Positions 26,249 to 35,218 of a DNA stretch of 64,000 nt are shown here, one piece after another. Position 1 is the stretch's first letter; each line of letters starts with the position of its first letter. The notes beneath the pieces were generated by a model. That model was not told the origin of the DNA. It did not search any database and worked only from the letters and a program-made list of their open reading frames with translations. This stretch comes from Fluviibacter sp964498255 (GTDB lineage Bacteria; Pseudomonadota; Gammaproteobacteria; Burkholderiales; Rhodocyclaceae): NCBI GenBank assembly GCA_964498255.1, contig CAZCGW010000007.1, forward strand, positions 20,540-84,539, in the 5' to 3' direction. A program made the translations under genes and the position numbers.

Positions 26249-29200
26249 ATGTTCTCGAAGTTCTTTATCGACCGCCCGATTTTTTCGGCCGTCATCTCCA
26301 TCATCATCACAATCGCTGGTCTGGTGGCAATGCTGTCGCTACCCATTGCCCAGTACCCCAACATCACGCCGCCACAGATCCAGGTATCAACCACCTACCC
26401 CGGCGCCAACGCAGAAACAGTCTCGCAAAACGTTGCTTCACCGATCGAGCTACAGGTGAACGGTGCAGACGGCATGCTCTACATGTATTCGACGAATACG
26501 GCCGGCAACATGACGCTGAGCATCTTCTTCGACATCAACAAAAATCCAGCGCTGGCGCAAACCGACGTGCTCAACCGCGTCAATACGGCATTGCCACAGC
26601 TGCCGCAATCGGTTCGCAACCAGGGCGTGAATATCCAGCAGAAGAGCCAGTCCATCATGATGGTGGTGGCGGTGAAGGATCCGGACAACAAATACGACCT
26701 GACCGAGTTGAGTACGTTTGCCAACATCATCGTGCTTAATGAAGTTCAACGAATTCCTGGCGCCAGCATGGCAACGGTTGGTGGCAACCCCAACTATGCC
26801 ATGCGTATCTGGCTGGACCCGACCAAGCTCACGCTCTACAAGCTGACGACCAACGATATTGCCAATGCCATACGTGCCCAGAACCAGCAGTATGCTGTCG
26901 GCCAGCTCGGCCAGCTGCCATCGAAGGGCAATGTCATCCAGAACTTCTCGGTCACCACCAACGGCATGTTGCAAACGCCTGAAGAGTTCAACAACATCAT
27001 CGTCAAGGCCGGCAAACCTTCTGTGACGCCTGGCTCGGAAGGCGCCATCGTGCGACTGCGCGATGTCGGGCGCGCCGAACTGGGCTCACAAACCTACAAC
27101 TTTGACGTTAAAACCAACCAGAAAAATGCCGCGCTACTGCTGATCTATTTCCAGCCGGGTTACAACGCGCTGAACGTGGCAGAAGCCGTCAAGGCAAAAC
27201 TGGAAGAGCTCAAGCCCAGTTTCCCGCCTGGTGTTACCTACGAGATTACGCTGGATGCAACCGAGTTCATCAACGCATCGATCGAGGAAGTGATCCATAC
27301 CTTCTTCGAAGCAATGCTTCTGGTGGTACTGGTCGTCTTCATGTTTCTGCAGAAACCCAAAGCTACCCTGATTCCGCTGGTCGCCGTACCGGTATCCATC
27401 ATCGGCACCTTTATCGGCATGAGCCTGTTCGGTTTCTCGATCAATATGCTCACGATGTTTGGTCTGGTACTGGCCATCGGCCTAGTAGTAGATGACGCCA
27501 TCGTAGTGATCGAAAACGTCGAGCGGATCATGGAAGAAAACCCCGAGCTGCAGCCTCGTGAAGCTGCCGCGGTCGCCATGGCTGAAGTGACAGGCCCGAT
27601 TGTCGCCACCACGCTGGTGATGGCTGCGGTGTTTGTGCCGGTGGCATTCCTTTCCGGCATTACCGGCCAGCTATACCGTCAATTCGCGCTAACGCTGTCA
27701 GTTTCCGTGACGCTGTCCGCCATTGTGGCACTGACGCTCTCCCCCGCCCTGGCAGCCATTCTGATTCGCCCCAAGGGTGAGGATGATGACGTGGCGAAAC
27801 CCCGCTTCTTTGTCGGTTTCGAAAATCTGTTCAACAAGATCCGTGACCACTACATGATGGCCGTCAAATGGACGATGACGCATCGCAAGCCTTCTTTCAT
27901 GATTTTCGGTGGCGTCATCATCGGCCTGCTGGTGCTTTTCCGCGTAGTGCCCGGCTCTTTTGTGCCTGAAGAGGATCAGGGCTATCTGTTTGGTGCCGTC
28001 GTCATGCCCAAAGCAGCCAGCCTGCAACGGACTGCAACGTTCTCGGAAACTGGCGCCAACTGGTTCCAGGAGCAACCCGGCGTGGGCTATGCTACCAGTT
28101 ACGCGGGGTACAGCATTATCGATTCGCAGGTGCTGCCCAGCGCCAGTACGCTCTTTATCGGTCTGAAACCCTTTGACGAACGAACCGACAAAGCCTCGTC
28201 GGCTTTCACGTTGATCGAAAATGGTCGGAAGCACTTCGCCACCCAGAACGATGGCATTGTCATTCCGGTGAACCCGCCATCTATTCCGGGTCTGGGCACC
28301 ACCGGCGGATTCCAGATGTGGCTGGAACAAACGGGCAATGGTTCTATGGACGAACTGGAAGAGCAGACCATGCGTTTCATGGCGGCGGCCAAGAAGCGTC
28401 CAGAGCTAACAGCCCTCAATACGACCTTCAGTACGAATGCCCGAGAGATGTTTGTGAACGTGGATCGCGGCAAGGCCGAACTGCTGGACGTGGCTGTCAA
28501 TGACGTCTATGACACGTTGCAAACAATGATCGGCTCGCAGTACGTGAACCAGTTCGCCTATCAGAACCGCCTATGGCAGGTGATTTTGCAGGCAGATGCC
28601 GATTACCGCCAGGATCCATCAGCTTTTGACACGATGTATGTCCGCTCACGGACAGGATCAATGGTGCCACTGCGCGCGCTGATCAGCTATCGCTATGAGG
28701 CCAGCCCGGATATTGTGACCCGGTTCAACGCCTACCCTGCCGTGCAGATTACCGGTAACAACGCGGCCGGTTATAGCTCGGGCCAGGCCATCAAGGCGAT
28801 GCAGCAGATTGCCGACGAGGTGCTGCCATCGGGTTACAAAATCGCCTGGTCGGGCGAAGCCTATGAACAGCTCAAATCCGGCAGCACGGCTGTCTTTGTA
28901 TTTGCCTTCGCGTTGGTCATGGTCTTCCTGATTCTGGCCGCCTTGTACGAGAAGTGGTCACTACCATTCAGCGTGATGTTTGCCGTGCCTTTTGCGCTCT
29001 GTGGCGCATTGCTCGCGGTGATGCTGCGCGGTCTGGAAAATGATGTCTACTTCCAGATAGGCCTCGTCACACTGATTGCCCTGGCCGCGAAGAACGCCAT
29101 TCTGATCGTGGAATTTGCCGTGGCCAACGTGGAAGAAAAGGGCATGTCAATCGTTGATGCAGCTTTGCATGCGGCCGAAGTGCGCTTCCGCCCCATCATG

Positions 29201-29452
29201 ATGACTTCCCTGGCCTTTATTCTGGGTTGCGTCCCCCTTGCTACCGCCGTTGGTGCATCGGCCAATAGCCGTCACTCCATCGGCACCGGCATCATCGGTG
29301 GCATGATCGGCGCTACCATGATCGCCATCATTTTTGTGCCACTGTTTTTTGTGGTCTTTGAAGAGATGAGCGAAAAGAAGAAACAGATGGTCGCCAACAC
29401 GCCGGGCACGCCCGGCCCGCACAATCTGAACGCCGAGGAGAAGGCAAAATGA
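26249..29452 (+). CDS. RND efflux permease (AcrB/MexB type, HAE1)
   Basis: 1067-residue inner-membrane drug/proton antiporter. It begins MFSKFFIDRPIFSAVIS, the typical opening with the first membrane helix; twelve membrane segments and two large periplasmic loops are expected and compatible with the hydrophobic pattern. The proton-relay aspartates are in GLVVDDAIVVIENVERI (residues 415-416 here). A second-half membrane motif is AAKNAILIVEFA. Substrates cannot be predicted, but the HAE1 class exports hydrophobic or amphiphilic compounds. It starts 20 bases after the adaptor gene and overlaps the channel gene by 4 bases. Confidence 0.95.
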   Translation: MFSKFFIDRPIFSAVISIIITIAGLVAMLSLPIAQYPNITPPQIQVSTTYPGANAETVSQNVASPIELQVNGADGMLYMYSTNTAGNMTLSIFFDINKNPALAQTDVLNRVNTALPQLPQSVRNQGVNIQQKSQSIMMVVAVKDPDNKYDLTELSTFANIIVLNEVQRIPGASMATVGGNPNYAMRIWLDPTKLTLYKLTTNDIANAIRAQNQQYAVGQLGQLPSKGNVIQNFSVTTNGMLQTPEEFNNIIVKAGKPSVTPGSEGAIVRLRDVGRAELGSQTYNFDVKTNQKNAALLLIYFQPGYNALNVAEAVKAKLEELKPSFPPGVTYEITLDATEFINASIEEVIHTFFEAMLLVVLVVFMFLQKPKATLIPLVAVPVSIIGTFIGMSLFGFSINMLTMFGLVLAIGLVVDDAIVVIENVERIMEENPELQPREAAAVAMAEVTGPIVATTLVMAAVFVPVAFLSGITGQLYRQFALTLSVSVTLSAIVALTLSPALAAILIRPKGEDDDVAKPRFFVGFENLFNKIRDHYMMAVKWTMTHRKPSFMIFGGVIIGLLVLFRVVPGSFVPEEDQGYLFGAVVMPKAASLQRTATFSETGANWFQEQPGVGYATSYAGYSIIDSQVLPSASTLFIGLKPFDERTDKASSAFTLIENGRKHFATQNDGIVIPVNPPSIPGLGTTGGFQMWLEQTGNGSMDELEEQTMRFMAAAKKRPELTALNTTFSTNAREMFVNVDRGKAELLDVAVNDVYDTLQTMIGSQYVNQFAYQNRLWQVILQADADYRQDPSAFDTMYVRSRTGSMVPLRALISYRYEASPDIVTRFNAYPAVQITGNNAAGYSSGQAIKAMQQIADEVLPSGYKIAWSGEAYEQLKSGSTAVFVFAFALVMVFLILAALYEKWSLPFSVMFAVPFALCGALLAVMLRGLENDVYFQIGLVTLIALAAKNAILIVEFAVANVEEKGMSIVDAALHAAEVRFRPIMMTSLAFILGCVPLATAVGASANSRHSIGTGIIGGMIGATMIAIIFVPLFFVVFEEMSEKKKQMVANTPGTPGPHNLNAEEKAK

Positions 29453-30969
29453 TTCGCGCACATCAACCTCGCCTACTCTGGGTACTGACTTGCACAGCAC
29501 TGCTTTCTGCGTGTGCTGTTGGCCCCGATTACGAACGTCCGGATGTCAATGCCCCTGAACAATTTCGTTCAGCAGCTACGGCTGAAACACCGGCTAAAGA
29601 TCTAAACACCGCCGCCCTGTCGAATGACTCCTGGTGGGAAGGTTTTAATGACCCTATTCTCAACGAATTGGTAGAAGCAGGCCTACAGAACAATCGTGAT
29701 TTGCAATCGGCCATTGCCCGTGTTCGCAAAGCCCGTGGCCAGCTGATTACAACCCGCGGCAAATTTTTCCCTCAGGTCGAATACTATGGCGCCGGTGAAC
29801 GCGGTAAGTTCATGGGTCTGGATCAAACAGTAGTCACTAGCACGCCTGGCAGCCTGACGACCATTGGCACCATGGCGCTACCTGCGTCATGGCAGCTGGA
29901 TGTATTTGGCGGCCTACGTCGCCAATACGAAGCAGCTAACGCCCAACAGGCTGCCGCCATTGCAGCACGCCAGGCTATTGCATTAAGTGTTGCCGGGGAA
30001 GTTGTTAATATCTACGTGACCTTGCGTTCACTCGACCAGCAGTTAGCGGTTGCAAAACAGACTCTGGAAAACTACAAGACCACGATGCGCATCTTTGATC
30101 TGCGCTTCCGTTACGGCACTGCCAACATGGTGCAGGTATCGCAGATCCAGTCGCAGGTCGATGCTGCAGAAGCCGCTATTCCGCCACTGGTTCAAGCCAT
30201 CGGTCAGCAGGAAAACAATCTTAATTTCTTTCTGGGTCGAAACCCGGGCACTATTCCTCGCGGCAAACCCATCGATCAACTGGTATTGCCGACTCCGCCT
30301 GCAGGCCTGCCGTCTGAACTGCTGGCGCGACGACCGGACGTACGCATTGCCGAGCAACAGTTAATAGCTTCCAATGCCCAGATCGGGGCCGTAAAAGCCC
30401 AGTTTTTTCCCAATATCTCTCTCACCGCAACGCTTGGCACCTCAGCCACTGCACTGGGTTCGCTGTTTGGCGGCGGCACCAGCATCTGGGATGCTGGTCT
30501 GATCGTGATGGGCCCGCTGTTCAAGGGGGGAGAAATCTACGGTCAATATGTTGGCGCAAAAGCCGAACAACAGGCTGTGATGTCGCAATATCTTAAATCG
30601 GTAGAAGCCGCTTTTCGTGATACGGACAGCGCACTGATCGCCACGACAGAAACTCGCAAACTAGTTGCTGCGCGCCAACAACAAGTCGGCACACTTAAAA
30701 CCTACGCTAATCTGTCGAGCATGCAGTTCAACTACGGTTACACCGATTATCTGACCGTGCTTAATGCCGAAGACAGCCTGTTCAAAGCACAACTAGATCT
30801 GGCTCGGAGCCAATCCGATCGTGCAATATCTCAGGTGGCACTCTATATGGCGTTAGGCGGCGGCTGGGAAGCTGCTGATCAGAAGACAATGGCCGCAAAC
30901 AAAGCGATCGCCGATGGCGATGACCCAAAAAACCCAGTGAATCAGCAGGGCATCTGGCCGTTTAAGTAA
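29449..30969 (+). CDS. RND efflux outer-membrane factor lipoprotein (NodT/OprM family)
   Basis: 506-residue trimeric channel of the TolC superfamily. An N-terminal signal ends in a lipobox (LLSACAVG), then PDYERPDV, the conserved start of mature OprM/NodT proteins. Two outer-membrane efflux domains follow, with a repeat-like helical structure, including LLARRPDVRIAEQQLIASNA. ATGA overlap with the permease gene indicates translational coupling. A short inverted repeat (GGCCGTTTA/TAAACGGCC) spans the stop codon but lacks a T-run. Confidence 0.94.
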   Translation: MIRAHQPRLLWVLTCTALLSACAVGPDYERPDVNAPEQFRSAATAETPAKDLNTAALSNDSWWEGFNDPILNELVEAGLQNNRDLQSAIARVRKARGQLITTRGKFFPQVEYYGAGERGKFMGLDQTVVTSTPGSLTTIGTMALPASWQLDVFGGLRRQYEAANAQQAAAIAARQAIALSVAGEVVNIYVTLRSLDQQLAVAKQTLENYKTTMRIFDLRFRYGTANMVQVSQIQSQVDAAEAAIPPLVQAIGQQENNLNFFLGRNPGTIPRGKPIDQLVLPTPPAGLPSELLARRPDVRIAEQQLIASNAQIGAVKAQFFPNISLTATLGTSATALGSLFGGGTSIWDAGLIVMGPLFKGGEIYGQYVGAKAEQQAVMSQYLKSVEAAFRDTDSALIATTETRKLVAARQQQVGTLKTYANLSSMQFNYGYTDYLTVLNAEDSLFKAQLDLARSQSDRAISQVALYMALGGGWEAADQKTMAANKAIADGDDPKNPVNQQGIWPFK

Positions 30970-30990
30970 ACGGCCGAATAGACAGAAGTA

Positions 30991-31653
30991 CTAAATGGCT
31001 TGGGGCGTGGTGTGCAGCAGGCGTTGCGCCTCTGCCATATCGCCACGCACCAGCAGTACTGCCTGTGCCGCAACACGATCAACAGCGCGATCAATATCGA
31101 TCTGCTCCTCCTGCCGTGGCCGATGCAGCACAAAATCGGCCACGCCCTGGTTGAGCTGTAGCGAACGCGGGTGACCAATGCCGATGCGCAAGCGCCAGTA
31201 GTCCGGCGTGCTCAATGCAGCCTGAATGTCTTTTAATCCGTTGTGACCACCACTGCTGCCACCCTGTTTAACGCGTAACTGACCCGGCAACAGATCAAGC
31301 TCGTCGTGCAAAACCAGCACTTCTTCGGGACGAATGTCATGAAATCGTGCAAATGGCCCCACCGACTGCCCAGAGCAATTCATATAGGTTTGCGGCTTAA
31401 GCAACCAAACTTTGCGGCCATCCAGATTAGCGGATGCCACTTCGGCTTTCATTTTCTTATCGACACTAAAGCCTGATGCACCGATGGCTTTGGCCATTTC
31501 ATCCAGAGCCCAACACCCGGCATTGTGCCGTGTGCGCTCATACTCCGAACCAGGGTTGCCTAAACCAACGATCAGCCTGATTGGCGATAACACCGCCGGC
31601 GCTTTTACTTTCGCAACCGCTTTGGGTGTCTGAGAGTCTGTTGTTATGGTCAT
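30991..31653 (-). CDS. pth: Peptidyl-tRNA hydrolase
   Basis: Releases tRNA from prematurely dropped peptidyl-tRNA. The domain begins at about residue 26 (IRLIVGLGNPGSEYERTRHN, with the conserved His) and continues with KPQTYMNCSGQSV and LHDELDLLPG; total 220 residues. The first 25 residues are an extension relative to E. coli Pth; no closer ATG exists, so it is either real or a GTG/TTG start is used. It follows rplY on the same strand, the usual pairing, but a terminator hairpin lies between them. Confidence 0.93.
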   Translation of the reverse strand: MTITTDSQTPKAVAKVKAPAVLSPIRLIVGLGNPGSEYERTRHNAGCWALDEMAKAIGASGFSVDKKMKAEVASANLDGRKVWLLKPQTYMNCSGQSVGPFARFHDIRPEEVLVLHDELDLLPGQLRVKQGGSSGGHNGLKDIQAALSTPDYWRLRIGIGHPRSLQLNQGVADFVLHRPRQEEQIDIDRAVDRVAAQAVLLVRGDMAEAQRLLHTTPQAI

Positions 31654-31678
31654 AGGTTATAGCGTAGCGTATTTCCAT

Positions 31679-31711
31679 AAAAAAAGCCGTGCGGCGAACC
31701 GACACGGCTTT
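31679..31711 (-). terminator. Rho-independent terminator after rplY
   Basis: AAAGCCGTG / CACGGCTTT form a 9-bp stem with an 11-base loop (31683-31711). On the minus strand the stem is followed by a run of T, so it ends rplY transcripts before pth. Strength is moderate because pth is only 26 bases further on and may rely on partial read-through or its own promoter. Confidence 0.8.
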
Positions 31712-31743
31712 CAAGCATTACGCCGGCAAGCCGGCGCACATAC

Positions 31744-32367
31744 TTAGGCTGCTGGTGTAGCACCTTCGTCGGCAGCAGCGCCGGCGGCAGCATCAGAACC
31801 CTTAACAGCCATCACAGCAGCAACGACCGGGTTACCTGCACCGTGCTGAACAACGCGCACGCCAGCTGGCAGCTTCAGATCGGTCACGTGCATCGAATGG
31901 CCCATTTCCAGGGTCTTCAGATCTACTTCGATGAACTCTGGCAGAGACTTCGGCAAGCAAGCCACATCGATTTCGGTAATTACGTGACTAACAATACCGC
32001 CTTGCAGCTTAACACCTGGACAAACTTCACCGTTTACGAAGTGCAGAGGCACCTTAGTGTGCACTTCGGTGTTGGCATCAACGCGTTGAAAATCAACGTG
32101 CAGAACCAGCGGTTTGTAAGCGTGCAGCTGAACGTCACGCAGGAGCACATCCTGCTTCTGGCCATCAACAATCGCTGTGACAACAGACGCGTGGAAGGCT
32201 TCTTTACGCAGACACTGATAGATCTCATTGTGGTCAACGTCGAACGATTCAGCCGGCTTACCTGCGCCATAAATGACGCCAGGAACTCGGCCAGCACGAC
32301 GCAGGCGGCGGCTCGCACTCGATCCCTGCACATCGCGCTTGGTAGCATTAAATTCAAAACTGCTCAT
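31744..32367 (-). CDS. rplY: 50S ribosomal protein L25/general stress protein Ctc
   Basis: 207-residue long-form L25 (CTC/TL5 type) binding 5S rRNA. The N-terminal L25 domain (about 1-90) begins FEFNATKRDVQGSSASRRLR and contains GRVPGVIYGAG. The C-terminal TL5 domain (about 95-190) contains LHVDFQRVDANTEVHTKVPL. An alanine-rich tail ends the protein. It lies downstream of prs (63-base gap) in the conserved prs-rplY-pth order. Confidence 0.95.
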   Translation of the reverse strand: MSSFEFNATKRDVQGSSASRRLRRAGRVPGVIYGAGKPAESFDVDHNEIYQCLRKEAFHASVVTAIVDGQKQDVLLRDVQLHAYKPLVLHVDFQRVDANTEVHTKVPLHFVNGEVCPGVKLQGGIVSHVITEIDVACLPKSLPEFIEVDLKTLEMGHSMHVTDLKLPAGVRVVQHGAGNPVVAAVMAVKGSDAAAGAAADEGATPAA

Positions 32368-32430
32368 AATTTACTCCAATAAAGTGGACAATCCGCGACC
32401 AGATCATCCGGTAAAACCGGGGCCGAAGCC

Positions 32431-33381
32431 TCAGTCAATAAACAGCGAGGAAACAGAATCTTCCTTGCTGATGCGGCGGATGGTTTCCGCCAGCAACTCT
32501 GCAACCGACAATTGACGGATGCGTGAACACTTTTGTGCGGACTCGTTCAGCGGGATCGTGTCCAGCACGACCAGCTCATCGAGCACCGAGTCATTCAAAC
32601 GCTCGACAGCAGCGCCAGACAGTACCGGGTGGGTACAGTAAGCGGTGACACTGCGTGCGCCATTTTCTTTAAGGGCAACAGCAGCCTTACACAAGGTGCC
32701 AGCCGTATCTACAAGGTCATCGACAATGATGCAATCTTTGCCGCTGACATCACCGATGATGTTCATGACTTCCGAGACATTAGCCTTCGGACGACGCTTA
32801 TCGATAATTGCCAGATCGCACTCCAAACGCTTGGCCAGCGAACGGGCACGCACAACACCGCCATGGTCTGGCGACACGACGATCGGTTTTTCCAGATGCT
32901 TGTTCTGAACATCGTCGAGCAGAATCGGCAGGCCGTAAATATTGTCGACCGGGATGTCAAAAAAGCCCTGAATCTGCTCCGCATGCAAATCCATCGTCAT
33001 TACGCGATCCACGCCAGCAGCGACGAGCATATTGGCGACCAGTTTGGCAGCGATAGGGACGCGATTAGAACGCGAGCGGCGATCCTGACGTGCGTACCCA
33101 AAATACGGGATAGCAGCTGTAATACGGCCGGCCGAGGCGCGCTTGAGCGCATCGACCATGACCAACAGCTCCATCAGATTATCGTTCGACGGGTGGCACG
33201 TAGATTGCAAGACAAAAACGTCATTGCCGCGCACGTGCTCTTGAATCTCAACACTGACTTCGCCATCCGAAAAGCGGCCGACATCGGCACGGCCCAGCGG
33301 CAAGCCAAGACGTTGAGCAACTTCGGCCGCCAACTTCGGGTTAGCATTGCCGGCAAAGACCATCAGGTTCTGAAAGGCCAT
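32431..33381 (-). CDS. prs: Ribose-phosphate pyrophosphokinase
   Basis: Makes PRPP from ribose 5-phosphate and ATP, feeding nucleotide, histidine, tryptophan and NAD synthesis; 316 residues. Motifs: FAGNANPKLAAEVAQRLG, flexible loop YARQDRRSRSNRVPI, DLHAEQIQGFFDIPVDNI, SPDHGGVVRARSLAKRL and the PRPP loop IIVDDLVDTAGT. The ATG at 33381 (MAFQNLMVFAG) has AAGGA upstream and matches family N-termini; the frame is open 18 codons further. tRNA-Gln lies upstream on the same strand. Confidence 0.96.
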   Translation of the reverse strand: MAFQNLMVFAGNANPKLAAEVAQRLGLPLGRADVGRFSDGEVSVEIQEHVRGNDVFVLQSTCHPSNDNLMELLVMVDALKRASAGRITAAIPYFGYARQDRRSRSNRVPIAAKLVANMLVAAGVDRVMTMDLHAEQIQGFFDIPVDNIYGLPILLDDVQNKHLEKPIVVSPDHGGVVRARSLAKRLECDLAIIDKRRPKANVSEVMNIIGDVSGKDCIIVDDLVDTAGTLCKAAVALKENGARSVTAYCTHPVLSGAAVERLNDSVLDELVVLDTIPLNESAQKCSRIRQLSVAELLAETIRRISKEDSVSSLFID

Positions 33382-33491
33382 GATCTGCTTATCCTTTTGG
33401 TATCCCGCACCAATCGGTGTGCCCGTCGACGGCACGTTATAAAGCTACAAACAAAATGGGCAGCTGCTTCTGGCAACTGCCCGTAATTTGG

Positions 33492-33568
33492 TGGCTGGGG
33501 AAGAAGGATTCGAACCTTCGCATGCCGGAATCAAAATCCGGTGCCTTAACCAGCTTGGCGACTCCCCA
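33492..33568 (-). tRNA. tRNA-Gln (anticodon TTG)
   Basis: The minus strand starts TGGGGAGTCGCCAAGC and ends with the encoded CCA. The acceptor stem pairs TGGGGAG with CTTCCCCA-type partners, the anticodon stem-loop is CCGGATTTTGATTCCGG with anticodon TTG, and the T-loop GGTTCGAATCC is canonical. 77 bases including CCA. The first base is T, as usual for tRNA-Gln. A TACAAT -10-like hexamer lies upstream at 33600-33605. Confidence 0.97.
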
Positions 33569-33658
33569 ACACTCACCCCCATACGGGGTTGAGGGCGAAA
33601 TTGTACCCGAAATTTCGGATTTGAACAGCCCCCTGCAACGCTTTTTTACGGATGTCGA

Positions 33659-34576
33659 CTAGGCAGGAATCAACTCATGCAGCGGGTGCTGGTTCAAACC
33701 CGGGGTGACCCACCCCTGCCAGACCGACGGCAAGCGCTGCAGCACAACATGAGCCGTGGTTTCTGCCTCAAATACCGCAAAAACACAGGCACCCGAACCA
33801 GTCATACGCGCTCGACCGGCCGTTTCCGGCTGTTGACCTAACCACGCAAGGACAGCAGCCACTTCCGGATAAAGGCGTGCCGCCACGGGCTCTAGGTCAT
33901 TAGCGCCAACCCCCTGGCTCAAAGCCTCTGACCAAGCTGCCGGGTCTATCGCAGGCGTATCTCGTCGCAAATCGGGTGCGGTAAAAATCCCGGCTGTCGG
34001 TACCCCGACCCCCGGATGAATAATCAGATACCAGGCAGCAGGCAAGCGCACCGGAGATAGTTTTTCGCCAACCCCTTCGGCAAATGCCGACAGCCCGAAA
34101 ACAAATACAGGCACATCGGCTCCAAGCGGTAAAGCCAGCGCTTGCAGCTCTGCCTGGCTGCCACCTAGGCGCCACAGATAATTCAACGCAATCAACACCG
34201 TGGCAGCATCAGAACTGCCCCCACCCAAGCCGCCGCCCATGGGCAAACGCTTGGTCATATGAATGGTGACACCATCCTGAACGCCTGCCGCCCGGCGCAG
34301 CGCTTCAGCAGCACGCACCGTTAAATCTGTTTCCGGCGCTACGCCAGCAATCGGATTGGCTAACTGCACCTGGCCATCACTACGTGGCACAAACTTTAAC
34401 GTGTCATCCAATGCCACAAAACGAAACAGCGTCTGCAGAGAATGATACCCATCCGCCCGCCGACCCGTCACATGCAGAAAGAGGTTGAGCTTAGCGGGTG
34501 CCGGATAGCTGGATGCCCAGTTCCAACGCATGGCCACTTGGGGATCCGGCAAAATAGCGGGGGTCTTAAAGCTCAT
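33659..34576 (-). CDS. ispE: 4-diphosphocytidyl-2-C-methyl-D-erythritol kinase
   Basis: GHMP kinase of the non-mevalonate isoprenoid pathway; 305 residues. Substrate motif APAKLNLFLHVTGRRADGYH, ATP loop PMGGGLGGGSSDAATVL, and the C-terminal GSGACVFAVF motif 3 are present. The start is uncertain: ATG 34576 is used, and ATG 34531 would give MRWNWASSYPAPAKLN, which also resembles relatives. It follows lolB with a 6-base gap, the standard lolB-ispE-tRNA-prs order. Confidence 0.94.
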   Translation of the reverse strand: MSFKTPAILPDPQVAMRWNWASSYPAPAKLNLFLHVTGRRADGYHSLQTLFRFVALDDTLKFVPRSDGQVQLANPIAGVAPETDLTVRAAEALRRAAGVQDGVTIHMTKRLPMGGGLGGGSSDAATVLIALNYLWRLGGSQAELQALALPLGADVPVFVFGLSAFAEGVGEKLSPVRLPAAWYLIIHPGVGVPTAGIFTAPDLRRDTPAIDPAAWSEALSQGVGANDLEPVAARLYPEVAAVLAWLGQQPETAGRARMTGSGACVFAVFEAETTAHVVLQRLPSVWQGWVTPGLNQHPLHELIPA

Positions 34577-34582
34577 AGCGCG

Positions 34583-35218
34583 TTAAGGGGCAGGCCGATC
34601 CGACGGATCGCTGACGCCATCCCATTCAGTCAAGGCCACGCGCACCCAGAGGCCGTTCGGGCCGGTGCCTTCAACAGCTAGCGGCCAGGCTTCAGGTGCC
34701 GGCGCACCATAACGGTATTCAAACCGCCAGCCGCGCGCACCCGCAGTCAACACCCTGCCATCCGCATCGCGCGTTTGAACGGCGGTTTTCGCCCACCGCC
34801 CGCGCAACCAGGCATCGGCCGCCACATCCGGCAAACGAATGCCCGCAAGGGATTCTCCCAATGCCTGCAAACTGGTCGCTTCACCCCGCTTGCCCGTAGC
34901 ATCCTGCCAGCGCACGCCTGCAGGCGTTAACTCAATCTTTGCCAGCGCATTACCCAATGGCCCGATCAACCACAGAGTGTCGTCATCTCCTTGGTGCTGC
35001 CAGGCAAATCGACCCGCAACGGGATCCGGTACTGCAGCCTCAGCGACCCCATCTGCTCGCTGTCCGGCCACAAATCGCCCTGCCAGCTGCCACTGCTGCC
35101 CGCCAGTCAGTTGCGACGATTGAGTCGCGCCATTCGTCTCCGGCCCTGGCACATGAGCACATGCCGAAAGCAAGAGGAACAAAGACAGTGCTAGCCAACG
35201 CAACATAGATCGACTCAC
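34583..35218 (-). CDS. lolB: Outer-membrane lipoprotein insertion protein LolB
   Basis: Receives lipoproteins from LolA and inserts them into the outer membrane; itself a lipoprotein. 211 residues; signal with lipobox LLLSACAHV (cysteine near residue 20), then a LolA-like half-barrel (WQLAGRFVAGQ; RFAWQHQGDDDTLWLIGPLG). The GTG start at 35218 overlaps the stop of the TPR gene by 4 bases (GTGA); an ATG at 35206 is an alternative. Works after Lnt (696-2264) in lipoprotein biogenesis. Confidence 0.9.
   Translation of the reverse strand: MSRSMLRWLALSLFLLLSACAHVPGPETNGATQSSQLTGGQQWQLAGRFVAGQRADGVAEAAVPDPVAGRFAWQHQGDDDTLWLIGPLGNALAKIELTPAGVRWQDATGKRGEATSLQALGESLAGIRLPDVAADAWLRGRWAKTAVQTRDADGRVLTAGARGWRFEYRYGAPAPEAWPLAVEGTGPNGLWVRVALTEWDGVSDPSDRPAP

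Noticed and set aside
30955..30974. Inverted repeat GGCCGTTTA/TAAACGGCC at the end of the efflux channel gene as terminator
   Set aside because: The stem has almost no loop and no T-run on either strand.
32533..33486. 317-codon open frame antisense to prs
   Set aside because: Shadow of prs; protein sequence has no recognisable domain.
33417..33662. Plus-strand open frame across tRNA-Gln
   Set aside because: It reads the reverse complement of a tRNA (KDSNLRMPESKSGALT), a common annotation artefact.
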